Assembly (NCBI GenBank): GCA_039026975.1
Contig: JBCCLI010000393.1
Location: forward strand, 1-6,170
Reading direction: 5' to 3'
DNA length: 6,170 bases
Origin: JBCBKZ01 sp039026975
Lineage (GTDB): Bacteria; Bacteroidota; Bacteroidia; J057
Numbering within the stretch: position 1 is the first letter of the stretch; each line of letters opens with the position of its first letter. Positions 6,016 to 6,170 of this stretch are shown here, piece after piece. Under the pieces are notes generated by a model, which made no database searches, had not been told where the DNA came from, and saw only the letters and a list, made by a program, of their open reading frames with translations. The position numbers were made by a program, and so were the translations under genes.

Positions 6016-6170
6016 ATGAAAAACGATAACACATTAAGTATTCCTACATCAGACAAGGAGCGTGTAGTCATTGTAGGGGCAGGATTTGGCGGCCTGGAAA
6101 TAGCTAAGAGATTAAGAAAGTCTGCCTACCAGGTAGTCCTAATCGACAAAAATAATTACCATCAATTCCA
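6016..6170 (+). CDS. ndh: Type II NADH dehydrogenase-like FAD oxidoreductase, N-terminal part (3' end outside window)
   Basis: The 51 visible residues begin a two-dinucleotide-binding-domain flavoprotein of the NDH-2 kind, a single-subunit, non-pumping, membrane-associated enzyme that oxidises NADH and reduces quinone. After a polar lead of about 15 residues, RVVIVGAGFGGLEIAKRLRK (16-35) is the first beta-alpha unit with the FAD-binding GxGxxG (G21, G23, G26). VVLIDKNNYHQF (40-51) is the second strand, with D44 placed to bind the FAD ribose. The NNYH-x-F sequence after the acidic residue is very typical of NDH-2 proteins. ATG 6016 lies at a sensible distance from the glycine motif and has no Shine-Dalgarno sequence, like its neighbours. 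A 245-bp gap separates it from nhaA, so separate transcription is likely. A related sulfide:quinone or other pyridine nucleotide-disulfide family enzyme cannot be fully excluded from 51 residues. Confidence 0.85.
   Translation, partial: MKNDNTLSIPTSDKERVVIVGAGFGGLEIAKRLRKSAYQVVLIDKNNYHQF

Noticed and set aside
5816..6019. 67-codon + strand frame ending in an ATGA overlap with the NDH-2 start
   Set aside because: The 4-base overlap is tempting as translational coupling, but the peptide shows no motif or domain, and a comparable open frame exists on the opposite strand. A chance open frame is more likely.

Overview
The window most likely comes from a member of the Bacteroidota, probably a Cytophagales-type lineage. 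The permease at the left edge has the two-FtsX architecture common in that phylum, with the signatures SYPALYLSSFRP and ERRTKEIGIRKVFGAS. None of the four gene starts inside the window has a Shine-Dalgarno sequence; they sit in A/T-rich leaders instead. Base composition is moderate and slightly AT-leaning. The phylum call is an inference from protein style and start context, not from a marker gene.

Layout, left to right, with every real gene on the + strand: (1) the 3' part of an ABC-type FtsX/MacB-like permease (1-1380), whose stop codon lies in a perfect 21-bp tandem duplication; (2) a 323-bp gap with no recognisable gene; (3) a YceI-family lipocalin-like protein without a signal peptide (1704-2186); (4) a 420-bp gap with seven AGCTA motifs packed into 84 bp and a start-less, coding-looking remnant; (5) a carotenoid oxygenase (RPE65/CCD family, 2607-3980) with all four iron-binding histidines; (6) 26 bp later, a 587-residue NhaA-type Na+/H+ antiporter (4007-5770); (7) a 245-bp gap with a small hairpin; (8) the first 51 codons of a type II NADH dehydrogenase-like flavoprotein (6016 to the right edge).

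The most unusual object is the antiporter. An extra ~160-residue domain with a DsbA/Thioredoxin_4-like pattern precedes a complete NhaA. The CxxC position reads VSTK, so the domain cannot do dithiol chemistry. The NhaA-thioredoxin fusions I know carry the domain at the C-terminus with its cysteines intact. Exactly at the domain junction there is an internal ATG with a strong GGAGG seven bases upstream, in a region where no gene start has one. The gene could therefore make both a long fused and a short ordinary NhaA.

Possible joint role (inference): the carotenoid oxygenase and NhaA are probably co-transcribed. YceI proteins bind polyisoprenoids, carotenoid oxygenases cleave them, NhaA exchanges H+ for Na+, and NDH-2 feeds electrons to quinone. 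The set could link apocarotenoid or retinal production to membrane ion energetics. The gaps before the oxygenase and before the NDH-2 gene are large enough that only the oxygenase-nhaA pair is a firm operon candidate.
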